Shown here: positions 1-9,200 of the stretch, one piece after another
Numbering within the stretch: the stretch's first letter is position 1
How the letters are laid out: every line of letters starts with the position of its first letter
Position numbers and translations under genes: made by a program
Notes under the pieces: model-generated
Seen by the model: the letters and a program-made list of their open reading frames with translations, nothing else
Databases searched by the model: none
Told to the model about the DNA's origin: nothing
DNA from: Streptomyces sp. PTY087I2
Lineage (GTDB): Bacteria; Actinomycetota; Actinomycetes; Streptomycetales; Streptomycetaceae
Direction of reading: 5' to 3'
Assembly (NCBI RefSeq): GCF_001687325.1
Contig: NZ_LZRD01000004.1
Coordinates: 1-64,000, forward strand
Length of the DNA: 64,000 nt

Positions 1-169
1 GGGTGCGCTTGGCGGGCGCGGCCTTGGTGGCCGTGGCGGCGGGCGCCGGCGCGGGGGTCTTGGCCGCGGCGGTCTCGACGGCCGGTTCGGTGACGGTCTC
101 GGCAGCCACCTCGGTGGGGAGCTCGGCGGACTTGCGGGATGCCTTACGGGACGGCTTGCGGGCGGTCAC
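1..169 (-). CDS. glgB: 1,4-alpha-glucan branching enzyme GlgB, N-terminal fragment
   Basis: Only the first 56 codons are inside the window; the gene runs off the left edge. The GTG start at 169 has a GAGGAGG ribosome site 8 bases upstream. The visible peptide is rich in Ala, Lys, Pro and Thr (begins TARKPSRKASRKSAE) and has no catalytic part. The call rests on position: it follows glgE, treS and pep2 on the same strand, exactly where Streptomyces carries glgB, and Streptomyces GlgB proteins are known for long low-complexity N-terminal extensions. Branching enzyme makes alpha-1,6 links in the glucan that GlgE elongates. The fold cannot be confirmed from this piece. Confidence 0.72.
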   Translation of the reverse strand, partial: MTARKPSRKASRKSAELPTEVAAETVTEPAVETAAAKTPAPAPAATATKAAPAKRT

Positions 170-257
170 AGGGACTGCCTCCTCGGGGAGTGAAGGGGGA
201 GAGCACGGGCGGAGGGGGAGCGGGGCGGAGGATTGCAGGGGTCGAGGGCGAGTGGGC

Positions 258-1679
258 TCAGGCCGCCGCGGACTGGGCCAGGCGTTGGATGGCCGCCATC
301 GGCACCGGCAGCCAGTCGGGCCGGTGCCGGGCCTCGTACACCACCTCGTACACCGCCTTGTCGGTCTCGTGGGCGCGCAGCAGCTCCGGTTCGCCGCGCG
401 GATCGCTGCCCGAGGCCTGCGCGTACCCCTCGCAGTAGGCGGCGCGGCAGCGGGCCGCCCACTCCGGGTTCCACGGGCGGTGCGAGCGGGCCGCGTAGTC
501 GAAGGACCGCAGCATGCCCGCCACATCGCGCACCGGCGGTGCGGGCAGCCGGCGCTCGGGCAGCGGGCGGGCCGGTTCGCCCTCGAAGTCGATCAGGGAC
601 CAGAAGCCGTCGGCGGCGCGCAGCGTCTGCCCGAGGTGGAGATCGCCGTGCACCCGCTGCTGGGCCCAGCCGCTGCCCCGGACCCCGAGATCCGTCACCG
701 CGTCGAACGCGGCGCGCAGCCCCGGGACGTACGGCACGAGCGCCGGGACCGCCTGGGCGGCGGCCTCCAGTCGCTGGGTCATCCGGGCCACCAGCTGCCG
801 GGTCTGGGTGCCGCGCAGCGCCGGGGTCGGCAGGGCTGCGGCGAGCGCGGTGTGCACCTCGGCGGTGGCCCGGCCCAGCGCCCGCGCCTCGGGCAGGAAG
901 TCGCGGCCCGCGGCGAGCGCGGCCAGGGCGAGCTGCCAGCCGTCGCGCGCCCCTTGCAGGAAGGGCTGGAGGACACCGAGGGTGAGCGGTTCGGCGCCGG
1001 GGACCTCGAACCAGGCGACCGGGGCGGGCACCCGTTCGCACCCCTCGCCGGTCAGGGCGAGCGGCAGCTCCAGGTCCGGGTTGGTGCCCGGGAAGACCCG
1101 CCGGAAGATCTTGAGGATGAACGCGTCCCCGTACACCAGCGAGGAGTTGGACTGCTCGGCGTCCAGCACCCGGGGCGCGAGACCGGCCGGGATGTCGGCG
1201 GTCCGCTCGAAGCGCAGCGAGCCGAGCGTGCCGGGGCGGCGGAACCTCTCCAGCAGTACATCGGCGAGCCGGGGGTCGTGCAGCGCGTCGTACACGGTCC
1301 GCCCGGCGAGCGGCCCCCGCTCCACCCGGCCCACCAGCGCTCCGGCGAGCAGCGACGGCAGTGATGTCCGTACGCCCAGGAGCAGTTGGTAGCAGTCGTC
1401 GGCCGCGCGGACCGACCGGGTGGGCTGCTCGACCCGCAGCAGCAGGTGAAGGAGTCCGGGGCCCGCCGTGCCGTCCAGTGGCACCATCTCGGTGGCCGAG
1501 ACCAGCCGGAAGCCGGTGACCGGCCGGCCCTTGCCGGCGAACCAGCGCTGCCGGGGCAGCCATTCGTGGAGCAGCGGAGCGAGGGACGGGAGCAGGGCCC
1601 CGTCCGTCGTACTCCTGGTGGTCGCGCTGTTCCTCGTGCTCTTCGCCAGGGCGACGTGAGTGGATGCAGCCTCCGACAT
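258..1679 (-). CDS. pep2: maltokinase (Pep2/Mak)
   Basis: A 473-residue cytosolic kinase that phosphorylates maltose with ATP to alpha-maltose-1-phosphate, the GlgE donor. The sequence has the WLPRQRWFAGKGR N-terminal motif of maltokinases, a kinase catalytic loop VHGDLHLGQTL with Asp at about residue 346, and a metal-binding LIDFEGEPARP segment. The ATG at 1679 is preceded by GAAAGGA; an upstream in-frame extension to 1934 overlaps the intergenic hairpin and is rejected. It lies third in the minus-strand glg operon, 199 bases after treS and 88 before glgB. A strong hairpin after treS suggests its expression is partly uncoupled from treS. Confidence 0.95.
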   Translation of the reverse strand: MSEAASTHVALAKSTRNSATTRSTTDGALLPSLAPLLHEWLPRQRWFAGKGRPVTGFRLVSATEMVPLDGTAGPGLLHLLLRVEQPTRSVRAADDCYQLLLGVRTSLPSLLAGALVGRVERGPLAGRTVYDALHDPRLADVLLERFRRPGTLGSLRFERTADIPAGLAPRVLDAEQSNSSLVYGDAFILKIFRRVFPGTNPDLELPLALTGEGCERVPAPVAWFEVPGAEPLTLGVLQPFLQGARDGWQLALAALAAGRDFLPEARALGRATAEVHTALAAALPTPALRGTQTRQLVARMTQRLEAAAQAVPALVPYVPGLRAAFDAVTDLGVRGSGWAQQRVHGDLHLGQTLRAADGFWSLIDFEGEPARPLPERRLPAPPVRDVAGMLRSFDYAARSHRPWNPEWAARCRAAYCEGYAQASGSDPRGEPELLRAHETDKAVYEVVYEARHRPDWLPVPMAAIQRLAQSAAA

Positions 1680-1830
1680 GGCATCGCGTCCTTTCCCCGG
1701 GCACACAGGATGCGAAGAGTGTCCCGGATTGCGGCAATGGCTGTCCGGCTGTGCGGGACGTGTCGGGAGAGGAAGGTGCTTACGGACTCGAACGGCCGAA
1801 CCGTGAAGGCCCGGGCCCTGCGTCCAGAGT

Positions 1831-1868
1831 GCCCCGTGCGGGACGGCGGAAACCGTCCCGCACGGGGC
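1831..1868 (-). terminator. intra-operon hairpin after treS
   Basis: A perfect 16-bp stem (arms 1831-1846 and 1853-1868) with a 6-base loop starts 10 bases downstream of the treS stop. There is no clear U-tract, as is common in Streptomyces terminators. Because pep2 follows on the same strand, it may be an attenuator or RNA-stability element that lowers pep2 and glgB relative to glgE and treS. Confidence 0.7.
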
Positions 1869-1878
1869 GGCGGACGCA

Positions 1879-3585
1879 TCAGGCCGGCGGCGCGTCCTTG
1901 CGCAGCCGGAACCAGTAGAAGCCGTGTCCCGCAAGGGTCAGCAGGTAGGGCCACTGACCGATGGCCGGGAAGCGTACCCCGCCGATCAATTCCACCGGAT
2001 GACGTCCGTTGAACGATCGGAGGTCCAGCTCCGTCGGCTGCGCGAACCGCGAGAAGTTGTGCACGCACAGGACGAGGTCGTCCCCGTACTCGCGGGTGAA
2101 CGCCAGCACCGCCGGGTTGGAGGACGGGAGTTCGGTGTACTCGCCGAGACCGAAGGCCGGATTCTGCTTCCGGATCTCGATCATCCGGCGGGTCCAGTGC
2201 AGCAGCGAGGACGGCGAGGCCATCGACGCTTCCACGTTGGTGACCTGGTAGCCGTAGACCGGGTCCATGATCGTGGGGAGGTAGAGCCGCCCCGGATCGC
2301 TGGAGGAGAACCCGGCGTTGCGGTCGGGCGTCCACTGCATCGGGGTGCGCACCGCGTCCCGGTCGCCCAGCCAGATGTTGTCGCCCATCCCGATCTCGTC
2401 CCCGTAGTAGAGGATCGGGGAGCCGGGCAGCGACAGCAGCAGCGCGGTGAACAGCTCGATCTGGTTGCGGTCGTTGTCCAGCAGCGGGGCGAGCCGCCTG
2501 CGGATGCCGATGTTGGCGCGCATCCGCGGGTCCTTGGCGTACTCCGCGTACATGTAGTCGCGCTCTTCGTCCGTGACCATTTCGAGGGTGAGCTCGTCGT
2601 GGTTGCGCAGGAAGATGCCCCACTGGCAGTTCTTCGGGATCTCCGGGGTCTTGGCGAGGATTTCGGAGACCGGGTAGCGGCTCTCGCGGCGCACCGCCAT
2701 GAAGATCCGCGGCATGACGGGGAAGTGGAACGCCATGTGGCACTCGTCGCCGCCCGCCTCGTAGTCGCCGAAGTAGTCGACGACGTCCTCCGGCCACTGG
2801 TTGGCCTCGGCGAGGAGCACGGTGTCCGGGTAGTTGGCGTCGATCTCCTTGCGGACCCGCTTGAGGAAGTGGTGGGTCTCGGGGAGGTTCTCGCAGTTGG
2901 TGCCCTCGCGCTGGTAGAGGTAGGGCACCGCGTCGACCCGGAAGCCGTCGATGCCCAGGTCCAGCCAGAACCGCAGGGCCGCCAGGATCTCCTCCTGGAC
3001 CGCCGGGTTCTCGTAGTTGAGGTCCGGCTGGTGGGAGAAGAAGCGGTGCCAGTAGTACTGCTTGCGCACCGGGTCGAAGGTCCAGTTCGACGTCTCGGTG
3101 TCGACGAAGATGATCCGGGCGTCCTGGAACTGTTTGTCGTCGTCCGCCCAGACGTAGTAGTCGCCGTACGGCCCGTCGGGGTCGGTACGGGACTGCTGGA
3201 ACCACTCGTGCTGGTCGCTCGTGTGGTTCATGACGAAGTCGATGATGACGCGCATGCCGCGCTGGTGCGCGGCGTCCACGAACTCCACGAAGTCGGCGAG
3301 ATCGCCGAACTCCGGCAGCACGGCGGTGTAGTCGGAGACGTCGTAACCGCCGTCGCGCAGCGGCGACTTGAAGAACGGCGGCAGCCAGAGGCAGTCGACA
3401 CCGAGCCACTGGAGATAGTCCAGCTTGGCGGTGATGCCCTTGAGGTCGCCGATTCCGTCGCCGTTGGAGTCCTGGAAGGACCGGACGAGCACCTCGTAGA
3501 AGACGGCTCGCTTGAACCAGTCGGGATCGCGGTCCTTTGCGGGGGTGTCCTCGAACGTGTCGGGGACAGGCTCATTGACGATCAT
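1879..3585 (-). CDS. treS: trehalose synthase/maltose isomerase TreS
   Basis: A 568-residue GH13 (subfamily 16) enzyme that interconverts trehalose and maltose in the cytosol. The GH13 motifs are all present: DFVMNHTSD near 116-124, GFRVDAVP with nucleophile Asp218, LLAEANQW with acid/base Glu260, and [10 protein letters not shown] with Asp330. The length fits TreS without a fused maltokinase domain, which is encoded separately by the next gene. Its ATG overlaps the glgE stop by 4 bases (ATGA), so the two are translationally coupled. TreS supplies maltose to Pep2, linking trehalose to glucan synthesis. Confidence 0.97.
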   Translation of the reverse strand: MIVNEPVPDTFEDTPAKDRDPDWFKRAVFYEVLVRSFQDSNGDGIGDLKGITAKLDYLQWLGVDCLWLPPFFKSPLRDGGYDVSDYTAVLPEFGDLADFVEFVDAAHQRGMRVIIDFVMNHTSDQHEWFQQSRTDPDGPYGDYYVWADDDKQFQDARIIFVDTETSNWTFDPVRKQYYWHRFFSHQPDLNYENPAVQEEILAALRFWLDLGIDGFRVDAVPYLYQREGTNCENLPETHHFLKRVRKEIDANYPDTVLLAEANQWPEDVVDYFGDYEAGGDECHMAFHFPVMPRIFMAVRRESRYPVSEILAKTPEIPKNCQWGIFLRNHDELTLEMVTDEERDYMYAEYAKDPRMRANIGIRRRLAPLLDNDRNQIELFTALLLSLPGSPILYYGDEIGMGDNIWLGDRDAVRTPMQWTPDRNAGFSSSDPGRLYLPTIMDPVYGYQVTNVEASMASPSSLLHWTRRMIEIRKQNPAFGLGEYTELPSSNPAVLAFTREYGDDLVLCVHNFSRFAQPTELDLRSFNGRHPVELIGGVRFPAIGQWPYLLTLAGHGFYWFRLRKDAPPA

Positions 3586-5600
3586 GGTGTGGGTGACCCT
3601 CCGGTCGGCGGGGACGGTCGCAGGACGGCGATGTGCGCGGGCGTGATGCCCGGCTCTAGGCGCACATAGAAGTTCCTGCCCCAGTGATAGGTGTCGCCGG
3701 TGAGCTCGTCGCGCACCGGTACGCGCTCGTGCCAGGAAAGGCCGAGCCGCTCCATGTCCAACGAGACCGTGGCCTCCTGGGTGTGGTGCGGGTCGAGGTT
3801 CACGACCACCAGAACGGTGTTCGGTCCGGAGCGCTTGCTGTAGGCGATCAGCGCTTCGTTGTCGGTGTGGTGGAAGTGGACGTCGCGCAGCTGCCGCAGA
3901 GCGGGGTTACGCCGGCGGATCCGGTTCAGCGAGGTGATCAGGGGGGTGAGCGTGCGGCCCTCGCGTTCCGCCGACTCCCAGTCCCTCGGGCGCAGTTCGT
4001 ACTTCTCCGAGTGCAGGTACTCCTCGCTCCCCGGCTTCACCGGGGTGTTCTCGCACAGCTCGAATCCCGCGTACACGCCCCAGGAAGGGGCCAGCGTCGC
4101 GGCCAGCACCGCCCGCGCCTCGAAGGCCGGGCGGCCGCCTTCCTGGAGATAGCCGGGAAGGATGTCGGGGGTGTTCACGAAGAAGTTGGGCCGCATGTAC
4201 GAGGCGGCCTCGCCGGCCAGCTCCGTGACGTACTCCGTCAGTTCGTGCTTGGTGTTGCGCCAGGTGAAGTACGTGTACGACTGCTGGAAGCCGACCGCGC
4301 CGAGCGTGTGCATCATCGCCGGGCGGGTGAACGCCTCCGCCAGGAAGATGACGTCGGGGTCGGTGCCGTTGATCTCCTCGATGACCTTCTCCCAGAACAC
4401 CACCGGCTTGGTGTGCGGGTTGTCGACGCGGAAGATACGCACCCCGTGGTCCATCCAGAAGCGCAGGATGCGTACGGTCTCCGCCACCAGACCGCGCATG
4501 TCCTTGTCGAAGGCGATCGGGTAGATGTCCTGGTACTTCTTCGGCGGGTTCTCGGCGTACGCGATCGAACCGTCGGCGCGGTGGTGGAACCAGTCCGGGT
4601 GCTCCTTGACCCACGGGTGGTCCGGCGAGCACTGGAGCGCGAAGTCCAGCGCGATCTCCATCCGCAGCGTGCGGGCCGCCGCCACGAAGTGGTCGAAGTC
4701 CTCCAGCGTGCCCAGCTCCGGGTGGACCGCGTCGTGCCCGCCGTCCGGCGAACCGATCGCCCACGGCACGCCCGGGTCGTGCTCCCCGGGCGTCAGGGTG
4801 TTGTTCGGGCCCTTGCGATGGGTCGTCCCGATCGGGTGGATCGGCGGCAGGTACACCACGTCGAACCCCATCGCGGCGACCGCGGGCAGCCGCTCGGCGG
4901 CCGTCCGGAAGGTGCCGCTGACCAGCCGGGTCGGCGCGTCCGGCGAGGTGTCCGCCGGATCCACCGGCACCCGCTTCGCCCCTTCGGAGCGGGGGAACAG
5001 CTCGTACCAGGACCCGAACAGCGCCCGCTCGCGCTCCACCCGCACCGCCAGCGGCTTGGAGCGGGTGACCAGTTCGCGCAGCGGGTAGCGGGCCAGCACC
5101 GCGTCGGCGGCCGGAGTGAGGGCGGCGGCCAGCCGGGCCTCGGCCGGGTGGGCGGTGTCGCGCAGCGCGTCCACCGCGGCCAGCACCGCCTCGCGGCCGT
5201 GCTTCTTCGGGACGCCCGCGGCGGCCCGCTCCAGCAGCGCCGCGCCCTCGGCCAGCACCAGGTCCGTGTCGATGCCCGCCGGGATCTTGATCGCGGCGTG
5301 GTGCCGCCAGGTGGTGACCGGATCGCTCCAGGCCTCCACGGTGTACGTCCAGCGGCCCTCGGCGTCCGGGGTGATGTCCGCACCCCAGCGGTCCGTGCCC
5401 TGCGCCAGCTCGCGCATCGGGGTCCACGGCCCGACCCGCCCGCTCGGATCGCGGAGCACGACGTTGGCGGCCACCGCGTCATGGCCTTCGCGGAAGACGG
5501 TGGCGGTGACCTGGAAGGTCTCACCGACGACGGCCTTCGCCGCCCGTCTGCCGCAGTCGACGAGGGGACGGACGTCCAGGACGGGAATACGACCGATCAT
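3582..5600 (-). CDS. glgE: alpha-1,4-glucan:maltose-1-phosphate maltosyltransferase GlgE
   Basis: GH13_3 enzyme that transfers maltosyl units from maltose-1-phosphate to glucan. Residues from the chosen start show an N-terminal beta domain, then the (beta/alpha)8 barrel with [12 protein letters not shown] (nucleophile Asp393), [10 protein letters not shown] (acid/base Glu422) and NFFVNTPD (Asp479). The ATG at 5600 has AGGTGA 5 bases upstream and begins just before the conserved [10 protein letters not shown] segment. An in-frame ATG at 5735 also has a GGAG site and would add 45 poorly conserved residues; the true start is uncertain. It is the first gene of the operon, divergent from glgP. Confidence 0.96.
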   Translation of the reverse strand: MIGRIPVLDVRPLVDCGRRAAKAVVGETFQVTATVFREGHDAVAANVVLRDPSGRVGPWTPMRELAQGTDRWGADITPDAEGRWTYTVEAWSDPVTTWRHHAAIKIPAGIDTDLVLAEGAALLERAAAGVPKKHGREAVLAAVDALRDTAHPAEARLAAALTPAADAVLARYPLRELVTRSKPLAVRVERERALFGSWYELFPRSEGAKRVPVDPADTSPDAPTRLVSGTFRTAAERLPAVAAMGFDVVYLPPIHPIGTTHRKGPNNTLTPGEHDPGVPWAIGSPDGGHDAVHPELGTLEDFDHFVAAARTLRMEIALDFALQCSPDHPWVKEHPDWFHHRADGSIAYAENPPKKYQDIYPIAFDKDMRGLVAETVRILRFWMDHGVRIFRVDNPHTKPVVFWEKVIEEINGTDPDVIFLAEAFTRPAMMHTLGAVGFQQSYTYFTWRNTKHELTEYVTELAGEAASYMRPNFFVNTPDILPGYLQEGGRPAFEARAVLAATLAPSWGVYAGFELCENTPVKPGSEEYLHSEKYELRPRDWESAEREGRTLTPLITSLNRIRRRNPALRQLRDVHFHHTDNEALIAYSKRSGPNTVLVVVNLDPHHTQEATVSLDMERLGLSWHERVPVRDELTGDTYHWGRNFYVRLEPGITPAHIAVLRPSPPTGGSPTP

Positions 5601-6286
5601 GGAATCACCTGAGGGCTGGAGGAGCTCGGCGTGCACGGAGGACGGCACGGGCGCGGAGGACCGACCGCGTGTGCCGCGAAGACGGGGATCTGTCCTTTGT
5701 AACTGCTCAGCTGTCTGCTGACGGGCTGTGGGCATGGCCGCTCCTGTCCGCGTTCACTCGAATGGCACTCGAATGGGTGGGTCGCGGGGGTTTCGTGCAT
5801 GTTTCGGGATGCACGGGAGAACGTGTGCGGGCCGGGTCGTGCCGTGTACCGGGGAAGCCTTCCCCGCGTCGAAGGGTGGGAAATCCGGCGCCGTGTTAAC
5901 TACTCGGTCGTAACGGGCCGCCCGGGCTCCGCCGCACGCGGCGCGCACGCCCCGTGGGGCGCGGGAGACCCGAAGCGCCCCCACGGGTTCCGGATACCCG
6001 TTCTGCGGCGCCACACGGCAGCCTTCCCTGTGGCAGGGAGGTCCACAAGGCTGCGTACGGGAGAGAAATCGGCCAAACCCCCAGGTGGGAGGAGTGACGG
6101 GGGATCACCGATGGGGCGCGTGGGGCGCCTGCGGGGAGGCGCGCGGCGGACGGTCCCCGGACCGGGCGCGCCGTCCGCGCGCCGTGGCAGCCCGCCACGG
6201 ACGGCCGCTACCGTCAGGGGTGACGGAAGGGACGCACACCGTGGTGCGTCCGCTCGGATGCGCAAGTCCCCTGTAAAGGTGGAGCA
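5601..6286. other. divergent control region between glgE and glgP
   Basis: About 690 bases without a convincing gene, between divergent glgE and glgP. It must hold both promoters. Visible structure: an 11-bp tandem repeat (5755-5776), a GGGGAAG-C-CTTCCCC interrupted palindrome (5851-5865), and a nested stem with outer arms 6018-6025 and 6047-6054 and inner arms 6026-6030 and 6034-6038. An alternative glgE start at 5735 would use part of it. I could not assign -10/-35 elements with confidence. Confidence 0.6.
5755..5776. repeat. 11-bp direct tandem repeat upstream of glgE
   Basis: Two exact head-to-tail copies of CACTCGAATGG (5755-5765 and 5766-5776). One copy equals one helical turn, so a regulator could bind both on one face. 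It is upstream of both possible glgE starts. No matching known operator is recognised. Confidence 0.6.
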
Positions 6287-8956
6287 GTGAAGGCCATTCG
6301 TCGATTCACCGTGCGTCCTGTCCTCCCCGAACCCCTCCGACCCCTCCACGACCTCGCGCGCAATCTGCGCTGGTCGTGGCATACCGAGACCCGCGAGCTC
6401 TTCCGGGCCGCCGACCCCGAGGGCTGGCGGCCCGCGGACGCCGACCCCGTACGCCTGCTCGGCTCGCTGTCCGCCGGGCGGCTGACCGAACTGGCCGGGG
6501 ACGCGGAGTACCTCGGCCGCCTCGCCGCGGCCTCCGCCGATCTGGCGGAATATCTGGACGGCCCGCGCTGGTACCAGGAACAGCGGGCCGCCGGAGCCGA
6601 ACTCCCCTCCGCCATCGCCTACTTCTCACCCGAATTCGGTGTCACCGCCGCTCTGCCCCAGTACAGCGGCGGCCTGGGCATCCTGGCCGGCGACCACCTC
6701 AAGGCCGCCAGCGACCTCGGCGTCCCGCTCATCGGCGTCGGGCTGCTCTACCGGCACGGCTACTTCCGCCAAACCCTCTCCCGCGAGGGCTGGCAGCAGG
6801 AGCACTATCCCGTCCTCGACCCCAACGAACTCCCGCTCGACCTGGTCCGTGAGGCCGACGGCACCCCCGCCCGGGTCGTCCTCGCGCTGCCCGGCGGACG
6901 CTCGCTGCACGCGTGCATCTGGCTCGCCCGGGTCGGCCGGGTGCCGCTGCTCCTCCTCGACTCCGACGTCGAGGAGAACGCCCCCGGCGAACGCGACGTC
7001 ACCGACCGGCTCTACGGCGGCGGCAGCGACCACCGCCTCCTCCAGGAGATGCTGCTCGGCATCGGCGGCGTCCGCGCCGTACGCACCTGGTGCCGGCTGA
7101 CCGGCACCCCGGAGCCGGAGGTGTTCCACACCAACGAGGGCCACGCCGGCTTCCTCGGCCTGGAGCGCATCCGCGAACTCGTCCCCACCGGGCTCGACTT
7201 CGAGGCCGCCCTCGAAGTGGTCCGGGCCGGGACCGTGTTCACCACCCACACCCCGGTGCCCGCCGGCATAGACCGTTTCGACCGGGGGCTCATCGCCCGC
7301 CACTTCGGCGACGAGGGCGAACTGTCCGGCGTACCCGTCGAGAAGATCCTGCCGCTCGGTACCGAGACCTACCCCGGCGGCGAGCCGGAGCTGTTCAACA
7401 TGGCGGTGATGGGCCTCAGGCTCGCCCAGCGCGCCAACGGCGTCTCCACCCTGCACGGGGCGGTCAGCCGGGAGATGTTCTCCGGGCTCTGGCCGGGCTT
7501 CGACGCCGCCGAGGTGCCCATCACCTCCGTCACCAACGGGGTCCACGCCCCGACCTGGGTCGCCCCCGAGGTGTTCCGGCTCGGCGCGGGCCAGGTCGGC
7601 GAGGGCCGCGCCCACCAGGTGCTGGCCGGCGGCCCGGTGGCCGACGAGGCCTCCGCGCAGACCGGCACGCCCCGCCGCTGGGACGCGGTGACCGGCATCG
7701 GCGACCAGGAGATCTGGGACCTGCGCCGGGACCTGCGCGGACAGCTCGTCACCGAGGTCCGCCGCCGCCTCTACGCCTCCTGGCGCAGGCGCGGCGCGGG
7801 CACCGCCGAGCTGGGCTGGATCGACGGCGTCCTCGACCCGGACGTCCTGACCATCGGCTTCGCCCGCCGCGTCCCCTCGTACAAGCGGCTGACGCTGATG
7901 CTGCGCGACCGCGACCGGCTGCGGGAGCTGCTGCTCCACCCGACGCACCCGATCCAGATCGTCGTCGCGGGCAAGGCCCACCCGGCCGACGACGGCGGGA
8001 AGCGGCTGGTGCAGGAGCTGGTGCGGTTCGCGGACGACCCGCGCGTGCGCCACCGCATCGTGTTCCTGCCGGACTACGGCATGGGCATGGCGCAGAAGCT
8101 CTACCCGGGCTGCGACGTCTGGCTCAACAACCCGCTGCGCCCGCTGGAGGCCTGCGGTACGAGCGGGATGAAGGCGGCGCTGAACGGCTGCCTCAACCTG
8201 TCGGTGCGCGACGGCTGGTGGGACGAGTGGTTCGACCCGGACTTCGGCTGGGAGATCCCCACCGCCGACGGCTCCGCGGTCGACGAGGACCGCCGGGACG
8301 AGCTGGAGTCGAACGCCCTCTACGCCCTGATCGAGGACCGGGTCGCCCCGCGCTTCTACGACCGGGGGGCCGGGGGCCTGCCCGACCGGTGGATCGAGAT
8401 GGTCCGCTCCACCCTGGTCAACCTCGGCCCGAAGGTGCTCGCGGGGCGGATGGTGCGCGAGTACGTGGAGCGCCTGTACGCCCCCGCCGCGCAGGCCCGC
8501 CGGGCGCTGGAGCCCGCGGTGGCGCAGGATCTCGCCGCGTGGAAGGCCAAGGTCCGGGCGGCCTGGCGCGGGGTCTCCGTCGACCATGTGGAGACGGTCA
8601 CCGGGGACGCCGCGGGCGGTTCGGCGGAGCTGGGGGCCACCCTGGCGCTGCGTGTACGGATCGCGCTCGGCGGCCTGGAGCCGGACGACGTCGAGGTCCA
8701 GGTGGTCGCGGGCCGGGTCGACTCCGGCGACGCCATCGCGGACGCCCAGACCTTCCCGCTGAAGCCGGCGGGCGGTCAGGACCTGGAGGACCGCTGGCTG
8801 TACGAGGGCCCGCTCACCCCGGACCGGACGGGACCGTACGGCTACACCGTGCGCGTTCTGCCCGCCCACCCGCTGCTGGCCACCAGCGCCGAACTGGGCC
8901 TGGTCGCCCTGCCGACCGAGGCGACGGGGGAGGGCGGGGGCGTGCTGATGCGCTGA
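6287..8956 (+). CDS. glgP: alpha-glucan (glycogen/maltodextrin) phosphorylase
   Basis: An 889-residue GT35 phosphorylase that releases glucose-1-phosphate from alpha-glucan. The N-terminus (IRRFTVRPVLPEPLRPLHDLA) is the DUF3417 segment of the actinobacterial-type GlgP. The pyridoxal-phosphate site EACGTSGMKAALNG is present, with the Schiff-base lysine at residue 629, and FHTNEGHAGF and FTTHTPVPAGIDRF are typical of the family. The C-terminal 150 residues are an extra beta-rich region found in long-form homologues. The GTG at 6287 follows AAAGG at good spacing. It is transcribed away from glgE and ends at a strong hairpin. Confidence 0.95.
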   Translation: MKAIRRFTVRPVLPEPLRPLHDLARNLRWSWHTETRELFRAADPEGWRPADADPVRLLGSLSAGRLTELAGDAEYLGRLAAASADLAEYLDGPRWYQEQRAAGAELPSAIAYFSPEFGVTAALPQYSGGLGILAGDHLKAASDLGVPLIGVGLLYRHGYFRQTLSREGWQQEHYPVLDPNELPLDLVREADGTPARVVLALPGGRSLHACIWLARVGRVPLLLLDSDVEENAPGERDVTDRLYGGGSDHRLLQEMLLGIGGVRAVRTWCRLTGTPEPEVFHTNEGHAGFLGLERIRELVPTGLDFEAALEVVRAGTVFTTHTPVPAGIDRFDRGLIARHFGDEGELSGVPVEKILPLGTETYPGGEPELFNMAVMGLRLAQRANGVSTLHGAVSREMFSGLWPGFDAAEVPITSVTNGVHAPTWVAPEVFRLGAGQVGEGRAHQVLAGGPVADEASAQTGTPRRWDAVTGIGDQEIWDLRRDLRGQLVTEVRRRLYASWRRRGAGTAELGWIDGVLDPDVLTIGFARRVPSYKRLTLMLRDRDRLRELLLHPTHPIQIVVAGKAHPADDGGKRLVQELVRFADDPRVRHRIVFLPDYGMGMAQKLYPGCDVWLNNPLRPLEACGTSGMKAALNGCLNLSVRDGWWDEWFDPDFGWEIPTADGSAVDEDRRDELESNALYALIEDRVAPRFYDRGAGGLPDRWIEMVRSTLVNLGPKVLAGRMVREYVERLYAPAAQARRALEPAVAQDLAAWKAKVRAAWRGVSVDHVETVTGDAAGGSAELGATLALRVRIALGGLEPDDVEVQVVAGRVDSGDAIADAQTFPLKPAGGQDLEDRWLYEGPLTPDRTGPYGYTVRVLPAHPLLATSAELGLVALPTEATGEGGGVLMR

Positions 8957-8977
8957 GCGCGCGCCCCTGCGGACCCG

Positions 8978-9011
8978 AGGGGCCCGGCACCGCACCCGGT
9001 GCCGGGCCCCT
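8978..9011 (+). terminator. terminator after glgP
   Basis: A perfect 15-bp stem (8978-8992 with 8997-9011) and 4-base loop, 21 bases after the glgP stop. It is followed by a short CTGY tetranucleotide run (9012-9035, six units) rather than a U-tract. Confidence 0.85.
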
Positions 9012-9200
9012 CTGCCTGTCTGCCTGTCTGTCTGTCCGGCGGTGTCTTCGTGCGGTGAACACAGAACCTTGACGTGCTCATGGAATGGCTTTACGTTCCT
9101 GACTCATCGCACGGTTCATCATGCAGCCCAACGTTCACACCCATGAATCCCCTTGTCGGGCCGGGCCGTTGAACCGCCACCCCACCGGAAGGCACCCCAC

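Noticed and set aside
3..1364. Long plus-strand ORF antisense to glgB and pep2
   Set aside because: Shadow frame: composition is Arg/Gly/Pro-rich and the opposite strand has clear maltokinase motifs.
1924..5612. Two long plus-strand ORFs antisense to treS and glgE
   Set aside because: They mirror conserved GH13 genes and have Val/Asp/Arg-rich unstructured sequence with no motif.
6626..8995. 789-residue minus-strand ORF antisense to glgP
   Set aside because: Shadow of the phosphorylase gene; no ribosome site or domain.
9012..9035. CTGY tetranucleotide run after glgP as a phase-variation tract
   Set aside because: It lies in noncoding DNA beyond a terminator with no gene to switch, so no function is supported.
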